From positions 49,073-113,072 of IMG/VR virus record IMGVR_UViG_3300032050_000037: a DNA stretch of 64,000 nucleotides. The stretch is one strand, 5' to 3'. Below are positions 56,063 through 62,284 of the stretch, piece by piece. The number at the start of each line of letters is the position of its first letter. Positions within the stretch are counted from its first letter, which is position 1. This DNA is from a virus. The notes beneath the pieces are model-generated. The model was not told the DNA's origin. It ran no database searches and saw only the letters and a list, made by a program, of their open reading frames with translations. The position numbers and the translations under genes were made by a program.

Positions 56063-56136
56063 CGATCCGTATGAGACTTGAACTCACGACCTCTACCGTG
56101 ACAGGGTAGCGCTCTAACCAACTGAGCTAACGGACC
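56063..56136 (-). tRNA. tRNA-Asp (GTC anticodon)
   Basis: Acceptor GGTCCGT/ACGGATC (one G-T pair), D-arm GCTC/GAGC, anticodon stem CTACC/GGTAG with loop CTGTCAC (GTC), T-arm GTCGT..., discriminator G; CCA not encoded. It lies between the DUF932 gene and the 55942 operon, transcribed with them on the minus strand. Confidence 0.9.
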
Positions 56137-56142
56137 TAAGAG

Positions 56143-56160
56143 GGGCCCCTTGCGGGGCCC
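56143..56160. terminator. GC-rich hairpin terminator after the DUF932 gene
   Basis: GGGCCCC (56143-56149), loop TTGC, GGGGCCC (56154-56160). Very stable; the T-rich side is on the plus strand (ATTTATTT), while the minus strand has only CTCTT. Probably acts between DUF932 and tRNA-Asp or as a processing stop. Confidence 0.65.
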
Positions 56161-56166
56161 ATTTAT

Positions 56167-57183
56167 TTAGATGAGTTGCAAATTAGTTTGAACAACTTTA
56201 AGCAGACGATTTTTTTCTGCGTTAATAGTTGCATCAAATCCACTTGCAGAGGCTAACAGATTTTCATTGTTAGCACCACGAGCAGAACGGTGCCAATCTA
56301 AACGCTCAGTTAAAGCATTAAGAGCACCCCACGCATTACCAGCGATTGTATGATTAAATTCGCCAGTATAAATATCGTTGATTAAATCAACTTTATTTTG
56401 CCATTTTTTAACAGCACCCTTAGTATCCTTAGTAGGTTTAGGATATGCAGCCAAAATGATATCGTTAAATTGTTGAGCAGTAATTTCCTTCTCAATCATC
56501 AACTTAGCCATTTTATCGAATTCATCCATGTATGCATTAGCAAGACCTAAAGTCTCACGAGCAACTTGCACACGACCTTGTGCGGTTTGTGTGTGGCGAA
56601 TTTTGAATGATTGCTTTACGCCATCACGCTTTTTTGTACGACCTAACGCAAGGTTAAGAGTGTTAGCACATACAACACGAACAGGTGTAATGCTTGCTTG
56701 AATAGCAATAGTTCCGTCATGTGATGTGTTAATAAGCAAATAAGTTTTTACTTTATCTGCCACGCCATTAGGGTCTAATACAGTCTCACGCTCTAATGCA
56801 AGAGAGCCGAATACAACACGACCACCACGAATTGAGCCAGCAGTCTCCCAACGTCCACCGCCGTCAAGAATGTTATCTCCGAATGCAAATAATTCTTCAT
56901 TTTGCAATGGTACATAACGCTCACCAACAATTCCTAAAACGTCGGTTTGTGTTTTGTCCGTAGGATTAGTACGCACAACATATTGATAGTTTTTATCGCT
57001 TGTTAATGTAGATGGAATTTCTAATTCCTCTAAGCGAACATTCCAACCATTAAGGTTAGCAGCCTCTAGCATTTCGCTAGTTGTTTTTTCTTCTGTGAAC
57101 ACAGTACCTAAACCATGCCACGCAGGTTCACGGAATGATGCAAAACTTGCAACACCGTTTTGAGTTTCTAACTCATGAGCCAT
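56167..57183 (-). CDS. DUF932 phage/plasmid-like protein
   Basis: 338 residues with AACGAAAGGA before the ATG. 'PAWHGLGTVF', 'RYVPLQNEELFAFGDNI', 'VFGSLALERETVL' and 'TPVRVVCANTLNLAL' are the DUF932 signature. The family occurs in phages and plasmids, often highly expressed early; function unknown. Codon use here is richer in GC than the plus-strand genes, suggesting expression level or origin effects. Confidence 0.88.
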   Translation of the reverse strand: MAHELETQNGVASFASFREPAWHGLGTVFTEEKTTSEMLEAANLNGWNVRLEELEIPSTLTSDKNYQYVVRTNPTDKTQTDVLGIVGERYVPLQNEELFAFGDNILDGGGRWETAGSIRGGRVVFGSLALERETVLDPNGVADKVKTYLLINTSHDGTIAIQASITPVRVVCANTLNLALGRTKKRDGVKQSFKIRHTQTAQGRVQVARETLGLANAYMDEFDKMAKLMIEKEITAQQFNDIILAAYPKPTKDTKGAVKKWQNKVDLINDIYTGEFNHTIAGNAWGALNALTERLDWHRSARGANNENLLASASGFDATINAEKNRLLKVVQTNLQLI

Positions 57184-57211
57184 TTTTTATCCTTTCGTTT
57201 TGAGTTGCCTA

Positions 57212-57234
57212 ATTTTAACACACATGACTGACAT
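57212..57234 (-). promoter_or_regulatory. Minus-strand promoter ATGTCAGT-N9-TAAAAT
   Basis: Box ATGTCAGT (57234-57227), 9 nt, TAAAAT (57217-57212) preceded by TGT. Drives the DUF932 gene. Confidence 0.78.
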
Positions 57235-57262
57235 TGACAAGACTAACACACATTTTCAGGAG

Positions 57263-57294
57263 TTATCCACAAGGGCCCGTAAACCTGTGGAAAA
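57263..57294. promoter_or_regulatory. DnaA-box-like pair TTATCCACA / TGTGGAAAA
   Basis: TTATCCACA (57263-57271) is an exact consensus DnaA box; TGTGGAAAA (57286-57294) is a near-match in inverse orientation. They lie between the terminator at 57295 and the DUF932 promoter. A similar cluster is at 61451-61524. Confidence 0.5.
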
Positions 57295-57313
57295 CCCCGC
57301 AGCTACTTGCGGG
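57295..57313 (-). terminator. Minus-strand terminator
   Basis: On the minus strand CCCGCA AGTAG CTGCGGGG, then TTTTCC. Closes the unit containing the gene at 57373. Confidence 0.65.
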
Positions 57314-57372
57314 CAGGGGAAGATGGGCCAGGGATCTAGATGATTACACGACACAAACCTGGCCCAAGATTA

Positions 57373-57585
57373 TTAGATTAGACTATGAATGTCCTCTGGA
57401 AAGAAAGCAGCAAATATTTTTTTATTTTGATTAGTATCAAAAACATATGCTTTGATATTGCCTTGAAATCTATTTAGATTATCTTTTACAAGACGGGTTA
57501 AAGAATTACGATTTAAGTTTTCTTCTGAGTAGATAGTTAAATCGTGAGCTTTATTAGCATCATATATTTCTACACGATAACGCAT
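57373..57585 (-). CDS. Small protein, unknown
   Basis: 70 residues with AAAGGA before the ATG. 'MRYRVEIYDANKAHDLTIYSEENLNRNSLTRLVKDNLNRFQGNIKAYVFD' looks like a small ferredoxin-like alpha/beta fold that recurs in actinophages. Function unknown. Confidence 0.7.
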   Translation of the reverse strand: MRYRVEIYDANKAHDLTIYSEENLNRNSLTRLVKDNLNRFQGNIKAYVFDTNQNKKIFAAFFPEDIHSLI

Positions 57586-57612
57586 TTTATTCCTTTTGTA
57601 GTAGGGACATGA

Positions 57613-57647
57613 ATTGTAGCATGGGGGCTAGGTTTTGTCTAGCCCCC
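57613..57647 (-). promoter_or_regulatory. Terminator with nested promoter TAGACA-N17-TACAAT (minus strand)
   Basis: GGGGGCTAG/CTAGCCCCC form a 9-bp hairpin (57623-57631 and 57639-57647). On the minus strand the -35 TAGACA (57641-57636) spans the 5' arm and loop, and TACAAT is at 57618-57613 (spacing 17). The hairpin sequence thus closes the 57655 gene and opens the 57585 gene. Confidence 0.72.
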
Positions 57648-57654
57648 GCTAAGA

Positions 57655-58077
57655 TTACAAGTATCTTGCGATAGCGTTGTAAGTAGAAGTAGAAACTACC
57701 TCCTCATCGGTCATCTTGAGAATACGGATAGCATTTTCCATTTCCTCTTTCATTTCACGATAAGTATGAAGGTGAATAACCTCGTAGTCCTTTTCAGGCT
57801 CTTTTGGAAAATCCTTTTCATCGCATACAAGGTCAAAATCTACATTGAGAGTTTTGTTCCAAGAGCGATAGTTGGTGCGTAGGTTTTCTGCTTTTGCTAT
57901 TTGAGCAACGGCATACTTACCAAGTTCCTTTGACCACTTCTCACGGGCTTTATTATACTTTGCTTCGTTTTCATCTTGTTTCTTAAAGTCAGCCTCTACT
58001 TGTGCTAACTTTGCTTCTAAGGCTTTGATAACCTTAGCAGTAGGTATTTTTACCTGTATTGCTTTTCCTCTTGCCAT
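57655..58077 (-). CDS. Coiled-coil protein, unknown
   Basis: 140 residues; basic N-terminus, coiled coil (~15-75) with 'ALEAKLAQVEADFKKQDENEAKY', and an acidic helical C-terminus. Behind AACGAAAGGA. Function unknown. Confidence 0.72.
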   Translation of the reverse strand: MARGKAIQVKIPTAKVIKALEAKLAQVEADFKKQDENEAKYNKAREKWSKELGKYAVAQIAKAENLRTNYRSWNKTLNVDFDLVCDEKDFPKEPEKDYEVIHLHTYREMKEEMENAIRILKMTDEEVVSTSTYNAIARYL

Positions 58078-58106
58078 TTATTTTTCCTTTCGTTGGGTTT
58101 TGGTTT

Positions 58107-58142
58107 ATTATAGCGGATACCACCGACAAGCAGTATCCGCTA
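58107..58142 (-). promoter_or_regulatory. Minus-strand promoter TTGTCGGT-N9-TATAAT within a 10-bp inverted repeat
   Basis: Box TTGTCGGT (58129-58122), 9 nt, TATAAT (58112-58107). TAGCGGATAC (58111-58120) and GTATCCGCTA (58133-58142) are perfect inverted arms around the box. Drives 58077. Confidence 0.8.
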
Positions 58143-58146
58143 ACTA

Positions 58147-58290
58147 TTACTTAACTGATACTGAAGTCCAGCGTTCTTTGCCATTTACATCTAGCAAGAC
58201 ACGATTTACTCCGCTTGGGTGATTATCAATAGCCTTGATAATTCCAGTAATACCACTTTGAGTAGTTGTGTATAGTTGTCCGATTTCCAT
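58147..58290 (-). CDS. 47-residue beta-rich protein
   Basis: ATG at 58290 behind AACGAAAGGA (a longer in-frame start lies before the promoter -10 and is excluded). 'IGQLYTTTQSGITGIIKAIDNHPSGVNRVLLDVNGKERWTSV' looks like a small SH3-like barrel. Function unknown. Confidence 0.65.
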   Translation of the reverse strand: MEIGQLYTTTQSGITGIIKAIDNHPSGVNRVLLDVNGKERWTSVSVK

Positions 58291-58315
58291 TTTGTTTCCT
58301 TTCGTTTGAAGTTGT

Positions 58316-58350
58316 ATTATAGCACCCACCACCGACAATTAGTAGTCGGT
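58316..58350 (-). promoter_or_regulatory. Minus-strand promoter TTGTCGGT-N9-TATAAT with inverted half-site
   Basis: Box TTGTCGGT (58338-58331), 9 nt, TATAAT (58321-58316). A second GTCGGT in inverse orientation (58345-58350) forms a dyad with it. Drives 58290. Confidence 0.78.
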
Positions 58351-58617
58351 TTCAGGTAGCCAAGCCTCTAGGTGGTGAGCCTCTACAATAGCGCAGGCAG
58401 GTGCTTTAGTCATGCCCTTCCAAGATACGCCTTCAGGTAGAGTTATCTTTCTGTTATAGTCCTCATCGTAGTAAGCATCAATAGCATCTATACAAGGTTG
58501 GATCATAGATTTAGGAACGGGTGGGTAATGATTACCCTGTAAGTGCATTCCTATCTGAGTTTCCAAGTCTAAGTCTAATAAGCCATCGGCTAATTCTGTT
58601 GCTAGATTACTCCCCAT
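58339..58617 (-). CDS. Small protein, unknown
   Basis: 92 residues, acidic N-terminus, 'YPPVPKSMIQPCIDAIDAYYDEDYNRKITLPEGVSWKGMTKAPACAIVEAHHLEAW'. The latter half resembles small actinophage proteins. Its 3' end overlaps the promoter box of the next unit; 11-nt overlap with the upstream gene. Confidence 0.68.
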   Translation of the reverse strand: MGSNLATELADGLLDLDLETQIGMHLQGNHYPPVPKSMIQPCIDAIDAYYDEDYNRKITLPEGVSWKGMTKAPACAIVEAHHLEAWLPETDY

Positions 58618-58891
58618 TATTATCCTCCTCCAAGATAGTTTCGGTTAAGTTGTCCATTTCGTTAATACTATCAACAAGGTCTGACATTTGTTGTTCAGTT
58701 AATAATACTTTAGTAGTAAGGTCTGCTACTTTGCTTGCTAACGCTACTGAATACATATAGATATATCTAGGGAATTGATTATCATTAAGTTCATTTCTGC
58801 GTGTGTGTAGTTCGCCAGCCAATGCCATAATTTCATCATCATATATGGCTTCTTTGGTTGCGCTTGCTATTGATATTGCTGTTGCTAACAT
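58607..58891 (-). CDS. Helical protein, unknown
   Basis: 94 residues, helical, acidic C-terminus. AAAGGA precedes the ATG. First gene after the promoter at 58915. Function unknown. Confidence 0.68.
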   Translation of the reverse strand: MLATAISIASATKEAIYDDEIMALAGELHTRRNELNDNQFPRYIYMYSVALASKVADLTTKVLLTEQQMSDLVDSINEMDNLTETILEEDNNGE

Positions 58892-58914
58892 ATTTTCCTT
58901 TCGTTGTGTATGGA

Positions 58915-58937
58915 ATTATATCAGTATTAACTGACAT
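58915..58937 (-). promoter_or_regulatory. Minus-strand promoter ATGTCAGT-N9-TATAAT
   Basis: Box ATGTCAGT (58937-58930), 9 nt, TATAAT (58920-58915), TGA before the -10. A CRP-like palindrome lies upstream at 58965-58980. Confidence 0.8.
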
Positions 58938-58964
58938 TTATTGCGACACGCCCATATTTTCCAG

Positions 58965-58980
58965 GGTGATTTACATCACA
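58965..58980. promoter_or_regulatory. CRP/GlxR-like site GGTG-N8-CACA
   Basis: GGTGATTTACATCACA, internally GTGAT/ATCAC symmetric. Centred about 64 bp upstream of the predicted start of the 58915 promoter, a class-I activator distance. Confidence 0.6.
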
Positions 58981-58999
58981 CCCATAACGACACGCCCGA

Positions 59000-59018
59000 C
59001 CCCGCAGCTAGTGTGGGG
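59000..59018. terminator. GC hairpin between transcription units
   Basis: CCCCGCA/TGTGGGG (59000-59006 and 59012-59018) with T-run on the plus strand. Lies just downstream of the 59023 gene on the minus strand; probably a unit boundary. Confidence 0.5.
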
Positions 59019-59022
59019 GCTT

Positions 59023-59151
59023 TTATCCGCTAAGCCCGTCTCCATTTGAATCATATTTATTATAAGTAACTAAATAAATTATTATTGCGAATGGGGCCAC
59101 TAGTACCAACGATAACAGGGCCCCAATTATTTCTCCGATTAAAAAATCCAT
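59023..59151 (-). CDS. 42-residue single-TM peptide
   Basis: ATG at 59151, 4 nt after the gp88-like stop. 'FLIGEIIGALLSLVLVAPFAIIIYLV' is one TM helix, followed by an acidic tail with 'DSNGDG'. Last gene of its unit. Function unknown. Confidence 0.58.
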   Translation of the reverse strand: MDFLIGEIIGALLSLVLVAPFAIIIYLVTYNKYDSNGDGLSG

Positions 59152-59155
59152 GGAC

Positions 59156-59905
59156 CTACTTTTTACTAGCAGAAAATCTAACATCTGCTTTTCCAAATAC
59201 ACACAAGCCACACGATACACAAGCGGAACCATTAGCAGAAATTAGCGGAATGCTTTTATTATTTTCAGGACATTTAGCGCCAGGCTTACCGATTAATTCT
59301 TTCATAGTATTTTCGGTGACAGCAAAAGTTTTTCCTAAATAAGCCAATCTAATTTTAGTACCAGTCTTACGCAGATCATGCGCTATATCTTTATTCTCAT
59401 CATCCGTAGAATAATAAAGAGACAAGTTATCAATACCGTCTAGGATAATGGCAGCAGACTTTACACGAGTGTACACCCAGAATTGCACGTCGACATTATT
59501 ATTAATAACAGTCTTCCATGCATATGCATAAGTATCATTAAAGAAATCGCCGTCCCAGTGGATACGGAATAACTTTTTAGCATTGCGCTTATCACAATCT
59601 TTTTTAAAGTCATCAATCATTGCAGATAGAAGAGAAACCATAGTTTCTTGATCAGCGTCTTTTAATAAATTCCAATTATGCATGAGCACGTCTTTAACGC
59701 CTTTATATACTTTTTCTAATTTGCCTGCATAGCATACGCTTTCGCACACGCTAGTGGCGCCAGGACATGAGAATGCTTTTCCTGCAGGCAGCCCGAATGT
59801 ATTTGCAATTGTAGGAGTTTTACCGTTAGGGGAAACGGCATTAGCTACTTTACGATCATTAGATCTTTTTAACATGGGAGGAATTATAGCAGCTTGAGCT
59901 GACAT
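59156..59905 (-). CDS. Mycobacteriophage L5 gp88-like protein
   Basis: 249 residues. 'KTPTIANTFGLPAGKAFSCPGATSVCESVCYAG' (Cys-rich N-terminus), 'LFRIHWDGDFFNDTYAYAW' and a C-terminal 'CVSCGLCVFGKADVRF' define the gp88 family found in actinophages and plasmids. The Cys layout suggests an Fe-S or zinc centre. The family function is unknown. Confidence 0.85.
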   Translation of the reverse strand: MSAQAAIIPPMLKRSNDRKVANAVSPNGKTPTIANTFGLPAGKAFSCPGATSVCESVCYAGKLEKVYKGVKDVLMHNWNLLKDADQETMVSLLSAMIDDFKKDCDKRNAKKLFRIHWDGDFFNDTYAYAWKTVINNNVDVQFWVYTRVKSAAIILDGIDNLSLYYSTDDENKDIAHDLRKTGTKIRLAYLGKTFAVTENTMKELIGKPGAKCPENNKSIPLISANGSACVSCGLCVFGKADVRFSASKK

Positions 59906-60060
59906 TATAGGTCCCCCATTTCTGCATCAGCCATGCGTGTCATAGCCCAATCTTGCGCTAGATCACGATCATACACGGCCATGCCTTCGCTAGTATAACC
60001 ACGGGCACAAATTGTGCAAATAGAATAGTTTGTGCAATAGCAGGAATTGATATCGTTCAT
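59905..60060 (-). CDS. Small Cys-rich protein
   Basis: 51 residues. 'CYCTNYSICTICARG' gives C-x-C and C-x2-C pairs. Its stop shares a base with the gp88-like ATG, so coupled. GAAAGG precedes its ATG. Confidence 0.62.
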   Translation of the reverse strand: MNDINSCYCTNYSICTICARGYTSEGMAVYDRDLAQDWAMTRMADAEMGDL

Positions 60061-60087
60061 TAGTTGACCTTTCGTTAAGTTGAGAGA

Positions 60088-60110
60088 ATGCTATCAGGTC
60101 AGACTGACAT
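60088..60110 (-). promoter_or_regulatory. Minus-strand promoter ATGTCAGT-N9-TAGCAT
   Basis: Box ATGTCAGT (60110-60103), 9 nt, TAGCAT (60093-60088), TGA before the -10. Drives 60060 and the gp88-like gene. Confidence 0.72.
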
Positions 60111-60149
60111 TTACAAATCGACACGCCGAATTCCAGGAATTTTTAAATA

Positions 60150-60165
60150 TGTGTCTTAAATCACA
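60150..60165. promoter_or_regulatory. CRP/GlxR-like site TGTG-N8-CACA
   Basis: TGTGTCTTAAATCACA, about 76 bp upstream of the predicted start from the 60088 promoter. Matches the CRP-family half-site spacing TGTGA-N6-TCACA except one position per arm. Confidence 0.55.
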
Positions 60166-60167
60166 AA

Positions 60168-60192
60168 GCGCCCCCACAGCTTTTGTGGGCGC
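60168..60192. terminator. Strong hairpin terminator
   Basis: GCGCCC-c-CACA pairs with TGTGGGCGC (one bulge) around a short loop. On the minus strand it is followed by TTTGTGATTT. Separates the 60213-60704 genes from the next promoter. Confidence 0.68.
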
Positions 60193-60212
60193 ATCGAACA
60201 TTTGTTCTAATA

Positions 60213-60312
60213 TTATCTAGAAGCTTTTTTATGTTTTATTTTTCTAGTATATTTTTTTTTATTGCGAACAGGTTGCGCCGCATTACTACGGCGCAATTCC
60301 TGAATTCGTTTT
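60213..60312 (-). CDS. Possible small basic peptide, start unclear
   Basis: An open frame ending at 60213 is Lys/Arg-rich ('LRRSNAAQPVRNKKKYTRKIKHKKASR'). Its usable start is unclear: a TTG lies in the strong hairpin 60273-60296, and the earlier ATG is inside the neighbouring gene. Basic composition favours a real nucleic-acid-binding peptide, but it could be non-coding. Confidence 0.3.
60273..60296. repeat. 8-bp-stem hairpin TTGCGCCG/CGGCGCAA
   Basis: Perfect GC-rich stem (60273-60280, 60289-60296) with an 8-nt loop in an AT-rich setting, without T-tract. Stable RNA structure at the start of the possible basic peptide; may control its translation. Confidence 0.6.
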
Positions 60313-60315
60313 ACT

Positions 60316-60507
60316 TTATTTCGAAGAGTAGTTTGGAATATGATAACCACCAGCCTTATAAAAAATTTGTGCGTCAAACTTTGGATTATCTTTCGCAAAC
60401 ATTAAAGCAAAATCAACAACAACTTTAGAGAATAAAGCGGGGTGAACTTTATCGCTCATATATTTTAGAATTTCAGCGGTAGCAACATAGTCTTTACGGG
60501 TCATCAT
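60316..60507 (-). CDS. Conserved-type actinophage protein, unknown
   Basis: 63 residues. 'RKDYVATAEILKYM....HPALFSKVVVDFALMFAKDNPKFDAQIFYKAGGY' matches a short protein motif repeated in many actinobacterial and other phages ('R-K-D-Y ... F ... D-N-P-x-F-D ... F'). Function unknown. ATGA overlap with the upstream gene. Confidence 0.72.
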   Translation of the reverse strand: MMTRKDYVATAEILKYMSDKVHPALFSKVVVDFALMFAKDNPKFDAQIFYKAGGYHIPNYSSK

Positions 60508-60704
60508 TTTGCCGACACCAATCCAATCGCATTAAAGTTTTTTGTATACATTTTGCCATTTGGCATTTCTAAATTATAGGTTGCGTATTCTTTAGCAAAT
60601 CCATAGTCTTTACATCTAGCAAAAGCCTCAAACGCTTCTAATGCGTCAGAGAATTGGTGTGTAAATTCTAGGTTGCCGTCATAGTAAGTAAATAGTTTAT
60701 ACAT
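60504..60704 (-). CDS. Small protein, unknown
   Basis: 66 residues from the ATG at 60704 behind AACGAAAGGA. 'MYKLFTYYDGNLEFTHQFSDALEAFEAFARCKDYGFAKEYATYNLEMPNGKMYTKNF': a small alpha/beta fold common in phages. Function unknown. Confidence 0.7.
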   Translation of the reverse strand: MYKLFTYYDGNLEFTHQFSDALEAFEAFARCKDYGFAKEYATYNLEMPNGKMYTKNFNAIGLVSAK

Positions 60705-60749
60705 TAGTTTTCCTTTCGTTGGGTTGAACATAGGCATTTTGTTATTGTT

Positions 60750-60783
60750 ATTGTATCGCTTACCACCGACAAAGTGGCAAGCG
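60750..60783 (-). promoter_or_regulatory. Minus-strand promoter TTGTCGGT-N9-TACAAT with inverted arms
   Basis: Box TTGTCGGT (60772-60765), 9 nt, TACAAT (60755-60750). CGCTT-a-CCAC (60757-60766) and GTGG-c-AAGCG (60774-60783) form an inverted repeat around the box. Confidence 0.78.
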
Positions 60784-60814
60784 TTGAGCAATCATCACAG
60801 AGAAAAATTTCCAT

Positions 60815-60958
60815 TTAGAAATCCAATTCTAAACTTTGTGGATTACATAAGCAAGGCTCAAGGTCAAAAGTATCCTCGTTGCCATAGTAAAGCCAACCTT
60901 GTCCGTAGCATGTGCCACAGTTTTTAATTTCCTCTAGTAGAGATTTTATTTTTGCCAT
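60815..60958 (-). CDS. Small zinc-binding protein
   Basis: 47 residues behind AACGAAAGGA. C-x2-C with 'CGTCYGQGW' (DnaJ-zinc-finger-like knuckle) and 'CLC' near the end. Function unknown. Confidence 0.65.
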   Translation of the reverse strand: MAKIKSLLEEIKNCGTCYGQGWLYYGNEDTFDLEPCLCNPQSLELDF

Positions 60959-60987
60959 TTTAGTTTTCCTTTCGTTTTGTTAGCGGT

Positions 60988-61010
60988 ATTGTATCAGTTA
61001 TCGCTGACAA
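60988..61010 (-). promoter_or_regulatory. Minus-strand promoter TTGTCAGC-N9-TACAAT
   Basis: Box TTGTCAGC (61010-61003), 9 nt, TACAAT (60993-60988) with TGA before it. The box overlaps the last codons of the 60994 gene, whose TGA stop forms the extended -10. Drives 60958. Confidence 0.75.
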
Positions 61011-61140
61011 TTGGCAAAACGGGAGAGCCTTCCAACTCTAACCCAATTTCTAAATCTAACAATTCTTCGGAAGTGGCTTCGGATAAATCTACCCAGCCAG
61101 CCCCGTTTTCATTAACACGGAAAATTTCTATGTATCCCAT
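60994..61140 (-). CDS. Small acidic protein
   Basis: 48 residues, TAATG overlap with the upstream gene. Acidic ('LSEATSEELLDLEIGLELEG'). Its 3' end encodes the next promoter's box. Function unknown. Confidence 0.6.
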   Translation of the reverse strand: MGYIEIFRVNENGAGWVDLSEATSEELLDLEIGLELEGSPVLPIVSDN

Positions 61141-61343
61141 TATTCACCGACTTTCACCGCTATTGTGCGGAATTTATTTTTCAAAGTATGAGGAGAAAAG
61201 ATTTCTACCAAATACGCTTCGGTATTTTCTCCATACCAAATTGGTTGATTAGATTTCTCTGCTGAAACAATTTCTCCAGTAAGAGTTTTTGAATTATAGG
61301 TTTTACCAATTAGTAAATCCTCAATTGTGTATAAGTTAGCCAT
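61140..61343 (-). CDS. Small beta-rich protein
   Basis: 67 residues behind AACGAAAGGA. 'YTIEDLLIGKTYNSKTLTGEIVSAEKSNQPIWYGENTEAYLVEI' looks like a small beta-barrel. Function unknown. Confidence 0.68.
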   Translation of the reverse strand: MANLYTIEDLLIGKTYNSKTLTGEIVSAEKSNQPIWYGENTEAYLVEIFSPHTLKNKFRTIAVKVGE

Positions 61344-61369
61344 TTAAGTTTTCCTTTCGTTATGTCGTT

Positions 61370-61404
61370 ATTTTAACATAATCCACCGACAATTACCACC
61401 GACA
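61370..61404 (-). promoter_or_regulatory. Minus-strand promoter TTGTCGGT-N9-TAAAAT with second direct box
   Basis: Box TTGTCGGT (61392-61385), 9 nt, TAAAAT (61375-61370), TGT before it. A second box-like GTGTCGGT (61404-61397) lies 12 bp upstream in the same direction. Confidence 0.78.
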
Positions 61405-61430
61405 CGCCGTAAATTACAAGAATGTAATTA

Positions 61431-61446
61431 TGTGTTCTTAATCACA
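61431..61446. promoter_or_regulatory. CRP/GlxR-like site TGTG-N8-CACA
   Basis: TGTGTTCTTAATCACA, about 75 bp upstream of the start predicted for the 61370 promoter, the same distance as at 60150. Confidence 0.55.
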
Positions 61447-61450
61447 CGAG

Positions 61451-61524
61451 TTATCCACGACACGCCCGAAGTTTTCCACAGATTTCCAGGGTTTTCCACA
61501 ATCTGTTCATAAACCTGTGGATAA
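61451..61524. promoter_or_regulatory. Cluster of DnaA-box-like sequences (origin candidate)
   Basis: TTATCCACG (61451-61459), TTTTCCACA (61472-61480 and 61492-61500) and TGTGGATAA (61516-61524, inverse TTATCCACA) lie within 74 bp, with no gene in the interval. It sits between the 61370 promoter and the upstream operon's last gene. Candidate host-DnaA binding region for replication initiation or DnaA-linked control. Confidence 0.5.
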
Positions 61525-61576
61525 CCCCCACAAAAGCCTGCGGGCAGCTGTCGCCCTTGTCAAGGCGACACGCCGA

Positions 61577-61675
61577 TTATTCTTTGTGAGGTTGCTCACA
61601 TACGCATTTAGTATATGCGCCAGCGTTAAGCCTGCCACATTTAGGGCAGGTATAGAATCCGCTAGGGTTAGCCAT
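61577..61675 (-). CDS. 32-residue zinc-binding peptide
   Basis: 'YTCPKCGRLNAGAYTKCVCEQPH' carries C-x2-C and C-x-C, a rubredoxin-like zinc knuckle. Shares its first base with the previous stop. Last gene of the 62284 operon. Confidence 0.58.
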   Translation of the reverse strand: MANPSGFYTCPKCGRLNAGAYTKCVCEQPHKE

Positions 61676-61809
61676 TATCTACCCCACTTATATCCTACTA
61701 GATCGCAAGCGTATCCGTCTGCGGTATTGTGGCAGTTAGCATAGACGGGCTCAGAGTATAAATCAAATAGCGCAATCGCTATCAGTAAAGCAATCGCTAA
61801 CCTAATCAT
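61675..61809 (-). CDS. 44-residue exported peptide
   Basis: N-terminal signal-like helix ('RLAIALLIAIALFDLYSEPVYA') with likely cleavage after A24, and a mature part with two Cys ('NCHNTADGYACDLV') that could form a disulfide. Possible secreted microprotein. ATGA overlap upstream. Confidence 0.58.
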   Translation of the reverse strand: MIRLAIALLIAIALFDLYSEPVYANCHNTADGYACDLVGYKWGR

Positions 61810-61946
61810 TTACGACCCTTCCACAATTTAACACCGATTACAATAATAAAAGCGGTGGCAATACTTAGCCAATTAAACTCAGTATAAAACCAATCAGTAG
61901 AAATCGTTAAACCAAAATCGCTTAATTCTAAATCAAAATAAATCAT
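61806..61946 (-). CDS. 46-residue single-TM peptide
   Basis: C-terminal TM helix ('WLSIATAFIIVIGVKLW') and basic end 'KGRK'. Overlaps both neighbours. Function unknown. Confidence 0.58.
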   Translation of the reverse strand: MIYFDLELSDFGLTISTDWFYTEFNWLSIATAFIIVIGVKLWKGRK

Positions 61947-62119
61947 TATTCGGCACTCTCCCAATCTAGTGTTAATTCATTTTCGATTACCTCATCAAGG
62001 CTAATCATGTCCTCATCAAATAGGCTCTCCTCATTATGTTTATCTATCGCCTCTAGTTCGTCTAGGTGGCGATAAGCGTCTGCGACATCTGCTTGAATAG
62101 TGTCCCATTTAGTCATCAT
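61946..62119 (-). CDS. 57-residue acidic protein
   Basis: Begins with tandem ATGs (62119 or 62116) behind AGGAG. Strongly acidic helices. Shares its last base with the following start. Function unknown. Confidence 0.62.
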   Translation of the reverse strand: MMTKWDTIQADVADAYRHLDELEAIDKHNEESLFDEDMISLDEVIENELTLDWESAE

Positions 62120-62125
62120 TAGTTA

Positions 62126-62284
62126 TTACTCCTGTTCCATTTTAGAGATAAAGTAAGAGAACTTTATCTGAGGTTTAACGCTGTTTAGTTCGTCTATTGT
62201 TTTTACTACATCTTTCATAGATGAAGCGGTGAAGCCAATGCCCTTTAGTTGAGAGCCTTGCCATATTGAGTATGTTATTTTCAT
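62126..62284 (-). CDS. 52-residue protein, unknown
   Basis: Behind AACGAAAGGA. 'KITYSIWQGSQLKGIGFTASSMKDVVKTIDELNS': small alpha/beta fold. First gene of a five-gene operon from the 62313 promoter. Confidence 0.63.
   Translation of the reverse strand: MKITYSIWQGSQLKGIGFTASSMKDVVKTIDELNSVKPQIKFSYFISKMEQE

Larger units (their letters stand above)
58944..61574. repeat. Six dispersed copies of CGACACGCC
   Basis: Identical 9-mers in the same orientation at 58944, 58988, 60119, 61400, 61458 and 61566, all in inter-unit gaps and several beside CRP-like or DnaA-like sites. Too regular for chance in AT-rich DNA; possible binding site. Confidence 0.7.
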
